This document shows positions 46,983-57,195 of a stretch of 64,000 nt of DNA, in pieces; the stretch's first letter is position 1; every line of letters starts with the position of its first letter. The notes under the pieces are model-generated. The model worked only from the letters and a program-made list of their open reading frames with translations, had not been told where the DNA came from and did no database searches. The DNA lies in contig NZ_JMHT01000010.1 of NCBI RefSeq assembly GCF_001905655.1, positions 29,956 to 93,955 on the forward strand. The letters are read 5' to 3'. The DNA is from Mycobacterium sp. ST-F2 (GTDB taxonomy: Bacteria > Actinomycetota > Actinomycetes > Mycobacteriales > Mycobacteriaceae). A program made the translations under genes and the position numbers.

Positions 46983-48314
46983 ATGAGCGCGCCGATCCAG
47001 TCTGGACTGCGTCGGGTTGTCCTGGCCTCCATGGCCGGCACCGTCGTGGAGTGGTACGAGTTCTTCCTCTACGGCACCGCGGCCACCCTGGTGTTCAGCA
47101 AGGTGTTCTTCGGGCAGAGCGGCAGCGATCTCGACGCCATCTTCGCGGCCTTCGTCACCTATGCGGTGGGCTTCGTCGCGCGTCCGCTCGGCGGTGTGGT
47201 GTTCGGCCATTTCGGCGACAAGTTCGGTCGCAAGACGCTGCTGCAGTTCTCGCTGCTGCTGGTCGGTTCGGCCACCTTCCTGATGGGCTGCCTGCCGACC
47301 TTCGGGCAGATCGGCTACTGGGCGCCGGCGCTGCTGGTGGTGCTGCGGTTCATCCAGGGCTTCGCGGTCGGCGGGGAGTGGGGCGGCGCGGTGCTGCTGG
47401 TCGCCGAACACAGTCCCGCGCAGAGTCGGGGATTCTGGTCCAGTTGGCCGCAGGCCGGCGTGCCGGTCGGCAACATCCTGGCGACCGTCGTGCTACTGAC
47501 GTTGACGAAGACGTTGTCCGAGCCGGAGTTCCTGTCGTGGGGATGGCGGGTCGCGTTCTGGCTGTCGGCGGTGGTGGTGCTGGTCGGCTACTACATCCGG
47601 ACCAAGGTGACCGATGCGCCGATCTTCGTTGCGGCGCAACAGGAAGCCGAGCGTGTCAAGGCATCGTCACTGAGCGTCATCGAGGTGCTGCGGTACTACC
47701 CCGGCAAGGTACTGACCGCCATGGGCCTGCGGTTCGCCGAGAACATCATGTACTACCTGGTGGTCACGTTCTCGATCACGTATCTGAAAGTGCATGCGGG
47801 CGTGAGCACTTCGTTGATCCTGTGGTACCTGCTGGTGGCCCACGCCGTGCACCTGGTGGCAATTCCGTTGGTGGGCAAGCTCTCCGACCGCATCGGCCGC
47901 CGGCCTGTGTACCTGATCGGGACGTTGCTCACCGCGGTCTGGGGCTTCGTCGCGTTCCCGATGATGGACAGCAAGCACTACTTCGTCATCATGAGCGCGA
48001 TCACCGCCGGCCTGGTGGCGCATGCTTTCATGTACGCGCCGCAGCCCGCGCTGATGTCCGAGATGTTCCCGACCCGGATGCGCTATTCCGGTGTGTCCCT
48101 TGGCTATCAGGTGACGGCGATCTTCGCTGGATCCCTCGCGCCGATCATCGCGGTGCGGTTGCTGAAGGACTACCACTCGTCGGTACCCATCGCGATCTAC
48201 CTGGCCGGGGCCTGTGTGGTGACGCTGGTGGCGCTGGCGTTCGCACGCGAGACCAAGGGCATCGACTTGGCCGACGTCGACCGCGCGGACAGTGAGCGTG
48301 CCGCGGTCGGCTAG
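46983..48314 (+). CDS. MFS transporter, metabolite:H+ symporter (MHS) family
   Basis: A 443-residue twelve-helix transporter. The start ASMAGTVVEWYEFFLYGTAA, the loop motif GHFGDKFGRKTLL and GGEWGGAVLL are hallmarks of the MHS/ShiA-type branch, which moves small carboxylates, amino acids or osmolytes. It lies 7 bp after hsaB on the same strand, so it may be read with the sterol operon and carry an aromatic or steroid-derived acid; that link is inferred from position. It overlaps the next convergent gene by 4 bp. Confidence 0.85.
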   Translation: MSAPIQSGLRRVVLASMAGTVVEWYEFFLYGTAATLVFSKVFFGQSGSDLDAIFAAFVTYAVGFVARPLGGVVFGHFGDKFGRKTLLQFSLLLVGSATFLMGCLPTFGQIGYWAPALLVVLRFIQGFAVGGEWGGAVLLVAEHSPAQSRGFWSSWPQAGVPVGNILATVVLLTLTKTLSEPEFLSWGWRVAFWLSAVVVLVGYYIRTKVTDAPIFVAAQQEAERVKASSLSVIEVLRYYPGKVLTAMGLRFAENIMYYLVVTFSITYLKVHAGVSTSLILWYLLVAHAVHLVAIPLVGKLSDRIGRRPVYLIGTLLTAVWGFVAFPMMDSKHYFVIMSAITAGLVAHAFMYAPQPALMSEMFPTRMRYSGVSLGYQVTAIFAGSLAPIIAVRLLKDYHSSVPIAIYLAGACVVTLVALAFARETKGIDLADVDRADSERAAVG

Positions 48315-49117
48315 GACTCGTCCTGCATCGCGGCTTCCCACAGCCCGCGACCCAGTTCCGACAGGCGCAGGGCCTGCTTCTCGACGCGCGCCGGGAACGG
48401 TCCGCGCGAGGCGTCCTTGATGGCCTTCAACACCATCGATTCCGCGCTGAGGATCTCGTATTCGGCCTTCAGGTCCGGGTCCTCGGGGACGGTCTCGACC
48501 AGCCCGAGAGCCAGCAGGTGGCTGACGTACTGCGGCACCATCAGCGGGAGGGCGACGTTGGCGGTACGGCCGATGAGGCAGGCGTTCTCCAGCGTCGCGA
48601 CGCTACGGTTCCGCGGGTAGATGTTCACCAGCGGCGACGACTCGTTGTCCGACAACGCACCGATGATGCGGGCCTCGTCGGCTACCAGCTGATCGAGTAA
48701 CCGGTGATAGAGCTCGGTCTTACCGTCAGCGGTGCTCTGGTCCAGGGCGCGGTCCAGCAGGCCGCCGAGCTTGCCGTGCAGGGACTCCTTGGCGGGCTGT
48801 TTCTCCGGTGCCGGCGCGGCCGCGCGATCCGGGGCCATCTCGATGGCTTCGACGGTGGTCTTGGTCGCGATGGCGATCTGTTCGCCACCCCAGGCGGCCA
48901 GCTTGAAGCCGAACTTCGCGACGCCGAGGGCGCGATTGGCCAGGCCGAGCGGGTCGAATCGCCTCGGGATCGCCAAACCACCGCGCGGCGTCGAGATCGC
49001 GATGGCGATCTCACCGATGGGCGTGGACAGCTTGATGCCGTGCCGTTCGAGGCCCTCGCGGTTCACCGGTAAGTCGTCGGTAACTTCCGGTTCTGGGTTG
49101 TCGGTTTCCTGGGACAT
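48311..49117 (-). CDS. Abi-alpha / DUF4393 family protein
   Basis: A 268-residue protein resembling the Abi-alpha (DUF4393) family. It has an acidic N-terminus, a basic hydrophobic segment (FGFKLAAWGGEQIAIATKTT), then a helical domain (about 105-265) with LLDQLVADEARIIGALSDNE and YVSHLLALGLVETVPED. The family name comes from an abortive-infection system, but mycobacterial members have no shown phage role. ATG 49117 chosen; sequence upstream is not protein-like. Confidence 0.7.
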   Translation of the reverse strand: MSQETDNPEPEVTDDLPVNREGLERHGIKLSTPIGEIAIAISTPRGGLAIPRRFDPLGLANRALGVAKFGFKLAAWGGEQIAIATKTTVEAIEMAPDRAAAPAPEKQPAKESLHGKLGGLLDRALDQSTADGKTELYHRLLDQLVADEARIIGALSDNESSPLVNIYPRNRSVATLENACLIGRTANVALPLMVPQYVSHLLALGLVETVPEDPDLKAEYEILSAESMVLKAIKDASRGPFPARVEKQALRLSELGRGLWEAAMQDES

Positions 49118-49186
49118 TGCGGACCGATGGTACCGGGCTGCCGTTCGTTCTCGCCGCTTGTGTGGCAAACGCGACAGCGGCCCCGC

Positions 49187-50353
49187 TCAGTAGGCGGCGA
49201 GCCAGGGACCCAGGCGCCGCAGCGCTTCTTCGATGTCGGACTTCGGTCCGGCGAACGACAACCGGACGAATGATCCGCCGTGCTGGGTGTCGAAGTCCAC
49301 GCCCGGCGCGATCGCCAGACCGGTGTCGGCCAGGAGCTTCTCGCAGAACGTGAGCGAGTCGGTGGAGTACTTCGAGATGTCGGCGTAGACGTAGAAGGCG
49401 CCGTCGGCGGGCGCCAGCTTGTCGAGCCCGACCTCGGCCAGCCCGGCCAGCAGCAGGGCCCGGTTCTCCGCATAGTGGTGCACCAGGGCGTCGGCTTCGG
49501 CGATGGCCTCCGGGGTGAACGCCGCGACGGCCGCGTACTGCGGCAGCGTCGGCGGGCAGATGGAGAAGTTGCCGGTCAGGCAGTCAACGGCGCGCCGCAG
49601 TGGTTCGGGCACCAGCAGCCAGCCCAGCCGCCAGCCCGTCATGGCGAAGTATTTCGAAAAGCTGTTCACCACAATGGCGTTGCGCGAGGTCTCCCAGGCG
49701 CAGCTGGTCGCGGGCGCGTCGTCGTAGATGAGCCCGTGGTACAGCTCATCGCTGATCAGCTGTACGGAGTTGTTGTCGCACCAGGTGGCGATGGCGGCCA
49801 GATCCTCGGCGGGCAGCACGGTGCCGGTCGGGTTGTTGGGGCTGGCGATGATCAGACCCTTCACCGGCGGGTCCAGCTGCTCCAACATGGAAATGGTTGG
49901 GTGGAACCGGGTTTCGGGGCCGCACGGCACCTCGACGACCTCGCAGCCCAGGGCCGACAGGATGTTCCGGTAACAGGGGTAGCCCGGGCTGGCCACCGCG
50001 ACGCGGTCGCCGACATCGAAGCACGACAGGAACGCGAGCAGGAAGCCGCCGGTGGAGCCGGTGGTGATGACGACGGCGTCGGGCTCCACCTCGACGCCGT
50101 ACCGGTCGAGGTACGACTTGGCGATGGCCTCGCGCAGCTCCGGAATGCCCAGCGCGACGGTGTATCCGAGGTTGTCGTTGGCCAGCGCCTCAGCGGCGGC
50201 GGCCCGGATGGGCGCCGGTGCCTGTGCGGCGGGTTGTCCCGCAGACAGGTTCACCAGGTCGCCGTGGCTGCGCTGGCGCTCGGCCGCGGCCAGCCACACG
50301 TCCATCACATAGAACGGTGGGATGCCCGCGCGCAGCGCTACCGGATTGGTCAT
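49187..50353 (-). CDS. aspB: PLP-dependent aminotransferase AspB
   Basis: A 388-residue class I/II aminotransferase. The PLP Schiff-base lysine is K234 (NSFSKYFAMTGWR), with SPNNPTGTV and the C-terminal arginine segment FVRLSF. Order beside fadE33 matches Rv3565 (AspB). The substrate is uncertain; the aspartate name is historical. It follows fadE33 on the same strand with a 9-bp gap, downstream in the KstR2-type operon. Confidence 0.88.
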   Translation of the reverse strand: MTNPVALRAGIPPFYVMDVWLAAAERQRSHGDLVNLSAGQPAAQAPAPIRAAAAEALANDNLGYTVALGIPELREAIAKSYLDRYGVEVEPDAVVITTGSTGGFLLAFLSCFDVGDRVAVASPGYPCYRNILSALGCEVVEVPCGPETRFHPTISMLEQLDPPVKGLIIASPNNPTGTVLPAEDLAAIATWCDNNSVQLISDELYHGLIYDDAPATSCAWETSRNAIVVNSFSKYFAMTGWRLGWLLVPEPLRRAVDCLTGNFSICPPTLPQYAAVAAFTPEAIAEADALVHHYAENRALLLAGLAEVGLDKLAPADGAFYVYADISKYSTDSLTFCEKLLADTGLAIAPGVDFDTQHGGSFVRLSFAGPKSDIEEALRRLGPWLAAY

Positions 50354-50362
50354 ACCTCGACG

Positions 50363-51301
50363 TTATGCCAGAACTTCGGCTTCGAGGCGACGCAGGTGCT
50401 CCCGCGACGACCCGAGCAGCTGCGCACTGCCGTGCGCCCGCTTGAAGTAGAACTGGATGTCGCTTTCCCACGTGATCGCGATACCACCGTGCATCTGGAT
50501 CGCTTCGCCGGCAACGGCATTGAATGCCTCGGTGGCCATGTAGCGGGCCAGCGACGCATTGGTGGGGGTCGGGTCGGCGATGGCGTCGTTGACGATCGAC
50601 CGGGCCGCCGACACCTTCACGTACAGGTCCGACATGCGGTGCTTGAGCGCCTGGAAGCTGCCGATCGGGCGGCCGAACTGGACACGGTCCTTGGAGTAGG
50701 CCACGGTCAGGTCCAGGCAGCGGCCGGCGGCGGCGACCTGTTCGACGGCCATGAGGATGGCTGCGGTGTCAGCCAGCCCCGGGTCGGCGCCGAGGACAGC
50801 GGTGCTGCCCGGGGTCACGGCGGCGAGGGGACGGGTCGGGTCCATGGCGGTGGCCGGGACGACGGTGTTGTCGGTCCAGCGGCTCAGCTGGCCGTCCTGT
50901 GCCGCGATCACCACGTCGGCGACGGCGCCGTTGATGACGTAACCGGCGTCGAAAACGACTGTGCCGATGGATGTTCCCTCGGCCAGTCCCTCCAGCGGCT
51001 CTTCGTCGCCGACGGCGAGCAGGGCGAGTTCGGCCAGCGTGGTGCCGAGCAGTGGCGTCGGGACCAGGTTCTTGGCCAGCTCCTCGAGAACGACTGCGGC
51101 ATCGCCCAATTCGCCGCCGGCACCGCCGAGCTCCTCGGGCACGACCAGCGCCGCGGCGCCGACCTGCTCGCACAGCATCTGCCAGAGCTTCTCGTCGTAG
51201 CCCTTCTCGGACTCGATGGCGGCGCGGACGGCCTCAGGGCTGGCGTGCTTCTCGACCAGCGCTGCGACCGTGGCGCGCAGCATCTCCCGTTCTTCGCTCA
51301 T
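50363..51301 (-). CDS. fadE33: FadE33 acyl-CoA dehydrogenase subunit
   Basis: A 312-residue acyl-CoA dehydrogenase of the short alpha2beta2-type subunits used for steroid CoA thioesters. The ACAD C-terminal motifs RVQFGRPIGSFQALKHR and MHGGIAITWESDIQFYFKR are clear. ATG 51301 or a GTG at 51307 could be used; the latter would overlap fadE32 by 4 bp. It is part of fadE31-fadE32-fadE33 acting on late ring C/D intermediates. Confidence 0.9.
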   Translation of the reverse strand: MSEEREMLRATVAALVEKHASPEAVRAAIESEKGYDEKLWQMLCEQVGAAALVVPEELGGAGGELGDAAVVLEELAKNLVPTPLLGTTLAELALLAVGDEEPLEGLAEGTSIGTVVFDAGYVINGAVADVVIAAQDGQLSRWTDNTVVPATAMDPTRPLAAVTPGSTAVLGADPGLADTAAILMAVEQVAAAGRCLDLTVAYSKDRVQFGRPIGSFQALKHRMSDLYVKVSAARSIVNDAIADPTPTNASLARYMATEAFNAVAGEAIQMHGGIAITWESDIQFYFKRAHGSAQLLGSSREHLRRLEAEVLA

Positions 51302-51303
51302 CG

Positions 51304-52278
51304 TCACAGTCCTTCCAGTACGCGGGTCCGGTGCCACGTCGAGTCGCCCCACGCCGAACGCAGCGCCTGCGTGCGCAGCAGTAACAGCGACAGGTCGTGT
51401 TCCTGGGTGAAACCGATGGCGCCATGCGTCTGCAGCGACGACCGCGCGGCGAGCAGAGCGGCTTCGTTGGCGGCCACCTTGGCGGCGCTGACGTCGCGGG
51501 CCAGCGTGGGCGAGCCGTCGGCCAGGGCCAGGGCAGCACCGTAGACCAGCGGGCGGGCCAGCTCGACGGCGATGTGCACGTCGGCCAGCTTGTGCTTGAT
51601 GGCCTGGTACGAGCCGATCACGGTGCCGAACTGCGTGCGCTGCTTGGCGTACTCGACAGCCATGTCGAGCATCGCCTGGCCGGCGCCGACCAGCTGGGCA
51701 GCGGTGGCCAGGGCGCCGAACTCGAAAGCCTTTGCGGTGTCGGCCGATTGAGCCTCACCGGTGGCAGTCACGTCGAACAGGTGACGGGCCGGGTCGACGG
51801 ATTGGTGCTGAGTCCCAATCGTGGCGTCCTGCACTTGCCCGCCTTGCCCTTCTGAGGCCAGCAGGATCAGACCTGCGGTGTCGGCGTCGACGGCGCGCGG
51901 CGCCAACGGCGGCAGGGCGACGGTGGCGATGAGCTCACCGGATGCCAGGCCTTCCGATCGCTTATCTGATGCGAGCAGCACCGGGGCCACCGCGATGGAT
52001 TCGGTGACGGGGCCGGGCACGGCCCAGTAGCCCAGACGCTCAAGGGCGACAACCAGATCCACCGGATGCGCGCCGATGCCGTCGAACTCTTCCGGCACGT
52101 TCAGTGCGGTGACGCCCAGGTCGGCCAGCGTCGACCAGACCTTGCGGCCGGGGGCAGCGTCGGCTGCCTTCTCGACCCCGCCCCACGCCCGAACGGCGGC
52201 GGGCACGTCTGCCGCGCCCAGCGCGGCGTCGATGCTCGCAGCGAAATCACGCTGCGATTCGTCCAATTCAAAGAACAC
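51304..52278 (-). CDS. fadE32: FadE32 acyl-CoA dehydrogenase subunit
   Basis: 324 residues from GTG 52278 (VFFELDESQRDF). The C-terminal part has RTQFGTVIGSYQAIKHK and HGAIGFTQEHDLSLLL. In M. tuberculosis FadE31 and FadE32 act in dehydrogenation of ring-C/D-derived CoA esters. The upstream in-frame extension overlaps fadE31 and is not used. The gap to fadE31 is 14 bp. Confidence 0.9.
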   Translation of the reverse strand: MFFELDESQRDFAASIDAALGAADVPAAVRAWGGVEKAADAAPGRKVWSTLADLGVTALNVPEEFDGIGAHPVDLVVALERLGYWAVPGPVTESIAVAPVLLASDKRSEGLASGELIATVALPPLAPRAVDADTAGLILLASEGQGGQVQDATIGTQHQSVDPARHLFDVTATGEAQSADTAKAFEFGALATAAQLVGAGQAMLDMAVEYAKQRTQFGTVIGSYQAIKHKLADVHIAVELARPLVYGAALALADGSPTLARDVSAAKVAANEAALLAARSSLQTHGAIGFTQEHDLSLLLLRTQALRSAWGDSTWHRTRVLEGL

Positions 52279-52292
52279 GTGAACAATCCCTC

Positions 52293-53417
52293 TTATTTGC
52301 GGGGCAGGCCCAGCAGGCGCTCGGCGATGATGTTGCGCTGAATTTCGTTGGTACCGGCGTAGATCGGCCCGCCCAGGGCGAACAGCAGGCCCTCGGTCCA
52401 ATGGTCGTACAGCTCGGCGTCGGGGCCGCGCAGGTCCAGTGCGGTCTGGTGCAGGGCGACGTCGAGGTCGGACCAGAACACCTTGGTCACCGAGGACTCG
52501 GCGCCCAGTTCGCCACCGTTGGCCAACCGGGTGACGGTGCCGAAGGTGTGCAGGCGGTAGGCCTGGGCCTTGATCCAGGCGTCGGCGACGCGCTCGGCGT
52601 ACGCCGGGTTCTGGTCGACCTTCCATTGCGCGACAAGGCGTTCGGCCGGGGCGACGAAGCGGGCCGGGCTGCGCAGCGACATGCCGCGCTCATTGCTCGA
52701 CGTGCTCATGGCGGCGGTCCAGCCGTTGTGCACCTGGCCGATGACGTCCTCGTCAGGGACGAACACGTCGTCCAGGAAGATCTCACCGAAGCCGGTCTCA
52801 CCACCCAGCTGGGCGATGGGGCGGACCGTGATGCCCTCGGCCTTGAGGTCGAACATGAAGTACGTCAGACCCTTGTGGCGCTGCGCTTCCGGGTCGGAGC
52901 GGAACAGCCCGAAACCGCGCTCGCCGAACGGGGCGCGCGAGCTCCAGATCTTCTGGCCGTTGAGCTTCCAGCCGCCGTCGACCTTGGTCGCGGTCGAGCG
53001 CAGCGAGGCCAGGTCGCTACCCGACTCGGGCTCGGACCAGGCCTGGGCCCAGATCTCTTCGCCGGAGGCCATTTTCGGCAGCACGCGCTGCAGCTGCTCC
53101 TTGGTGCCGTGCGCGAACAGCGTCGGTGCCAGCATCGCGGTGCCGTTGGCCGAAGCCCGGCCGGGAGCGCCGGACTTGAAGTACTCCTCCTCGTACACCA
53201 CCCACTGCAGCATGGTGGCGTCGCGGCCGCCGTACTCCTTGGGCCACGCGATGACCGACAGGCCGGCGTCGAAAAGCACCTTGTCCCAGACGCGGTGCTG
53301 CTCGAAGCCCTCGAGGGTGTCGTAGGACTTGGTGGGGAACTTGTCCCTGTTGGCCGCGAGGAAGTCGCGGACCTCAGCCCGGAACTCCTCGGTTTCGTCG
53401 TCGAATGTCAGGTCCAT
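52293..53417 (-). CDS. fadE31: FadE31 acyl-CoA dehydrogenase subunit
   Basis: A 374-residue acyl-CoA dehydrogenase with the full FAD-site motifs AQAWSEPESGSDLAS, WKLNGQKIWSSRA and the end GTNEIQRNIIAERLLGLPRK. It is the larger partner of FadE32. The ATG at 53417 directly abuts the stop of the fadD3 stump (53418), so the operon order fadD3-fadE31-fadE32-fadE33-aspB is kept. Confidence 0.93.
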   Translation of the reverse strand: MDLTFDDETEEFRAEVRDFLAANRDKFPTKSYDTLEGFEQHRVWDKVLFDAGLSVIAWPKEYGGRDATMLQWVVYEEEYFKSGAPGRASANGTAMLAPTLFAHGTKEQLQRVLPKMASGEEIWAQAWSEPESGSDLASLRSTATKVDGGWKLNGQKIWSSRAPFGERGFGLFRSDPEAQRHKGLTYFMFDLKAEGITVRPIAQLGGETGFGEIFLDDVFVPDEDVIGQVHNGWTAAMSTSSNERGMSLRSPARFVAPAERLVAQWKVDQNPAYAERVADAWIKAQAYRLHTFGTVTRLANGGELGAESSVTKVFWSDLDVALHQTALDLRGPDAELYDHWTEGLLFALGGPIYAGTNEIQRNIIAERLLGLPRK

Positions 53418-53609
53418 TTACCGACTCGTCTCTCCGGTTGTCTTTCCCGTCGCTTCGCTCGCCCTGAGCGCAGGTTTCACCACTTTGCCTCCAGGGTTCC
53501 GTGGCAGTGTGTCGAGGAACGCCACCGACCGCGGCGTCTTGAAGCTAGCCAAATGTTCTTTGGTGTAGGTCTGCCGACCGGGCTGCTGGGTGCCGTCGGA
53601 CCCACTCAT
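53418..53609 (-). pseudogene. fadD3: fadD3 remnant (in-frame internal deletion)
   Basis: A 63-codon open frame. Codons 16-50 (YTKEHLASFKTPR, LPRNPGGKVVKPALR) match the extreme C-terminus of FadD3, the HIP-CoA ligase of ring C/D breakdown, which is normally about 500 residues. The first 14 codons (MSGSDGTQQPGRQT) may be the original start. The ATP-binding and CoA-binding domains are missing, so it cannot make HIP-CoA. The frame, operon place and KstR2 operator upstream are preserved. Confidence 0.88.
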
Positions 53610-53627
53610 TGGAACTCCCTCTAACAA

Positions 53628-53641
53628 AGCAAGTGCTTGGT
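53628..53641. promoter_or_regulatory. KstR2 operator (fadD3 remnant/fadE30)
   Basis: AGCAAGTGCTTGGT is a full match to the KstR2 consensus AnCAAGnnCTTGnT. It lies between the divergent fadD3 stump and fadE30, 17 bp before fadE30, and should control both the fadE31-33/aspB operon and fadE30-ipdF. Confidence 0.92.
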
Positions 53642-53657
53642 AGGTTAGCCTACAAGG

Positions 53658-54806
53658 GTGATAGAGGTCCAGACGTTCCGGGCTGAGGTCCGACAATGGC
53701 TTGCCGACAATCTCGTCGGCGAATTCGCTGCTCTCAAAGGTCTTGGCGGCCCCGGCCGCGAGCATGAGGCGTACGAAGAACGACGCGCGTGGAACCAGCA
53801 CCTGGCCGCGGCAGGGTTGACCTGCCTGGGCTGGCCGGAGGAGCACGGTGGCCGCGGCCTGTCGGTCGCGCACCGCGTCGCCTTCTACGAGGAGTACGCC
53901 AAGGCGGACGCCCCGGACAAGGTCAACCACCTCGGTGAGGAACTGCTCGGGCCGACGCTCATCGCGTACGGCACCGAAGAGCAGAAGAAGCGCTTCCTGC
54001 CGAGCATCCTCAATGTCACCGAACTGTGGGCCCAGGGCTACTCCGAGCCCGGCGCCGGCAGCGACCTGGCCAACGTCTCGACGTCGGCCGAACTCGTCGG
54101 CGACGAGTGGGTCATCAACGGTCAGAAAGTCTGGACCTCACTGGCGCACTGGGCACAGTGGTGCTTCGTGGTGGCCCGCACCGAGAAGGGCTCCAAGCGT
54201 CACCACGGCCTCTCCTATCTCTTGGTGCCGCTGGACCAGCCGGGCGTCGAGATCCGTCCGATCGTTCAGCTGACCGGTGACTCCGAGTTCAACGAGGTGT
54301 TCTTCGACGACGCCCGTACCGAGGCGTCGCTCGTCGTCGGTGAGCCCGGGCAGGGCTGGGGCGTGGCGATGGCGACGCTGACCTTCGAGCGTGGTGTTTC
54401 GACGCTGGGTCAGCAGATCCGCTACAAGCGTGAGCTCGAGGGTCTGATCGACGTGGCCAAGCGCTCCGGCGCCATCGACGATCCGCTGATTCGTCACCGG
54501 TTGACCGAATCCTGGACCGGCCTGCAGGCCATGCGGTCGTACGCCATGGCCACCATGGACGTCGAACAGCCGGGCCAGGACAACGTGTCAAAGCTGTTGT
54601 GGGCCAACTGGCATCGCGAGCTTGGCGAAATCGCCATGGACGTGCAGGGCATGGCCGGGCTGACGCTGCCGGGCGGCGAGTTCGACGAATGGCAGCGCCT
54701 GTATCTGTTCTCGCGTTCGGACACCATCTACGGCGGCTCCAACGAAATCCAGCGCAACATCATCGCCGAGCGCGTGCTCGGCCTACCCCGAGAGGCCAAG
54801 GGCTGA
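53658..54806 (+). CDS. fadE30: FadE30 acyl-CoA dehydrogenase
   Basis: A 382-residue acyl-CoA dehydrogenase (GYSEPGAGSDLAN, WVINGQKVWTSLAHW, GSNEIQRNIIAERVLGL). FadE30 dehydrogenates the propionyl side chain of 5-OH-HIP-CoA/HIP-CoA in ring C/D degradation. It starts at GTG 53658 just after the KstR2 operator; its stop overlaps the ipdF start (TGATG). Confidence 0.94.
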   Translation: MIEVQTFRAEVRQWLADNLVGEFAALKGLGGPGREHEAYEERRAWNQHLAAAGLTCLGWPEEHGGRGLSVAHRVAFYEEYAKADAPDKVNHLGEELLGPTLIAYGTEEQKKRFLPSILNVTELWAQGYSEPGAGSDLANVSTSAELVGDEWVINGQKVWTSLAHWAQWCFVVARTEKGSKRHHGLSYLLVPLDQPGVEIRPIVQLTGDSEFNEVFFDDARTEASLVVGEPGQGWGVAMATLTFERGVSTLGQQIRYKRELEGLIDVAKRSGAIDDPLIRHRLTESWTGLQAMRSYAMATMDVEQPGQDNVSKLLWANWHRELGEIAMDVQGMAGLTLPGGEFDEWQRLYLFSRSDTIYGGSNEIQRNIIAERVLGLPREAKG

Positions 54807-55594
54807 TGGATCTTTCGATTGCTCCTACTGAGGTTGAAGGCCACGGCCTGCTGAAGGGCAAGGTCGTCCTCGTGACGGCCGCCGCCGGCACCGGCATCGG
54901 CTCGTCCACTGCCCGTCGCGCGCTGCTGGAGGGCGCCGACGTCGTGGTGTCCGACTACCACGAGCGTCGCCTCAACGAGACTCGCGACCAGCTGGCCGCG
55001 CTCGGCCTGGGCAAGGTCGAGGCCGTCGTCTGCGACGTCACCTCCACCGAGGCGGTCGACGCCCTGATCACCGCGGCCGTCGAGAAGGTGGGCCGGCTGG
55101 ACGTGCTGGTCAACAACGCCGGCCTGGGCGGGGAGACCCCGCTGGTCGACATGACCGACGACGAGTGGGACCGCGTCCTCGACGTCACCCTGAACTCGGT
55201 GATGCGCGCGACCCGCGCCGCCCTGCGGTACTTCCGCGGCGTCGAGCACGGCGGTGTGATCGTCAACAACGCCAGCGTGCTGGGTTGGCGCGCGCAGCAC
55301 TCGCAGTCGCATTACGCCGCGGCCAAGGCCGGCGTCATGGCGCTGACCCGTTGCAGCGCAATCGAAGCCGTCGAGTACGGGGTGCGGATCAACGCGGTGT
55401 CCCCGAGCATCGCGCGGCACAAGTTCCTGGAGAAGTCGGCCGATGCCGCGCTGCTGGACCGGCTGTCCTCCGACGAGGCATTCGGCCGTGCCGCCGAGCC
55501 GTGGGAAATCGCCACCACCATCGCGTATTTGGCCAGCGACTACTCCAGCTATCTGACCGGCGAGATCATTTCGGTGTCGAGCCAGCGGGCGTAG
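54806..55594 (+). CDS. ipdF: IpdF, short-chain dehydrogenase of HIP degradation
   Basis: A 262-residue SDR with the cofactor motif TAAAGTGIGS, NNAG (VNNAGLGG) and the catalytic YAAAK. IpdF (Rv3559c) oxidises the 5-hydroxyl of the HIP-CoA intermediate. The ATG at 54806 is coupled to the fadE30 stop. Its last 32 codons are repeated, diverged, at the end of the hybrid gene at 57225. Confidence 0.93.
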   Translation: MDLSIAPTEVEGHGLLKGKVVLVTAAAGTGIGSSTARRALLEGADVVVSDYHERRLNETRDQLAALGLGKVEAVVCDVTSTEAVDALITAAVEKVGRLDVLVNNAGLGGETPLVDMTDDEWDRVLDVTLNSVMRATRAALRYFRGVEHGGVIVNNASVLGWRAQHSQSHYAAAKAGVMALTRCSAIEAVEYGVRINAVSPSIARHKFLEKSADAALLDRLSSDEAFGRAAEPWEIATTIAYLASDYSSYLTGEIISVSSQRA

Positions 55595-55629
55595 TTTTCA
55601 TCCGGCCGCGAGGTTCGGATATGTGCACT

Positions 55630-55671
55630 TGCCCGCCTAATTGCGACAACATTGTCGCAATTAGGCGGGCA
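55630..55671. terminator. 42-bp inverted repeat, probable bidirectional terminator
   Basis: Two 20-nt perfect arms (55630-55649 and 55652-55671) separated by 2 nt, with a GC-rich base and an AT-rich upper stem, followed by TTTTC on the plus strand. It lies between convergent ipdF and the CoA-transferase gene, which fits a shared terminator. The near-zero loop could also extrude as a cruciform. Confidence 0.75.
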
Positions 55672-55730
55672 TTTTCATGTGTGGCTGGCTCGCGATCTCG
55701 CAAGCCTGACCTGGTGGCGGACCCTCTCGA

Positions 55731-56972
<1,242 letters not shown>

Positions 56973-57058
56973 GATCTCCTGCTACTCATCCATTTCGAGT
57001 CGTGCTGCGCGCAAGCATAGGGCTCGAATCGAAGCGCCCGACGCTTTACGCATCCCAT

Positions 57059-57172
57059 CTATCGGTCGCGGTCGAGAACCGCGCGTGTGACCTCGCCCGC
57101 TCTCAGGGCCGCGATCGCCTCAACGTGCGCGACCCCTGTGAGCACTCGATCTTTGTGTACGTAGTGGCCAAG
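57059..57172 (-). pseudogene. Possible 3' remnant of a medium-chain dehydrogenase
   Basis: On the minus strand a stretch of about 35 codons ends with a stop near 57060. It reads HYVHKDRVLTGVAH, then EAIAALRAGEVTRAVL. That is the style of the C-terminus of zinc-type alcohol dehydrogenases (EAFxALRAGEV-R-V). No start or upstream domain is left. The match is weak; the rest of 56973-57195 shows nothing else. Confidence 0.25.
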
Positions 57173-57195
57173 TCAACACCGGCCCGACCTACCCT

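Noticed and set aside
48311..49117. Abi-alpha family gene as a phage-defence system
   Set aside because: The family name alone is weak evidence; there is no partner gene, nuclease or mobile element next to it.
53418..53930. Longer 170-codon frame for the fadD3 remnant
   Set aside because: The part upstream of 53609 crosses the KstR2 operator and the fadE30 coding region on the other strand; only the last 63 codons are meaningful.
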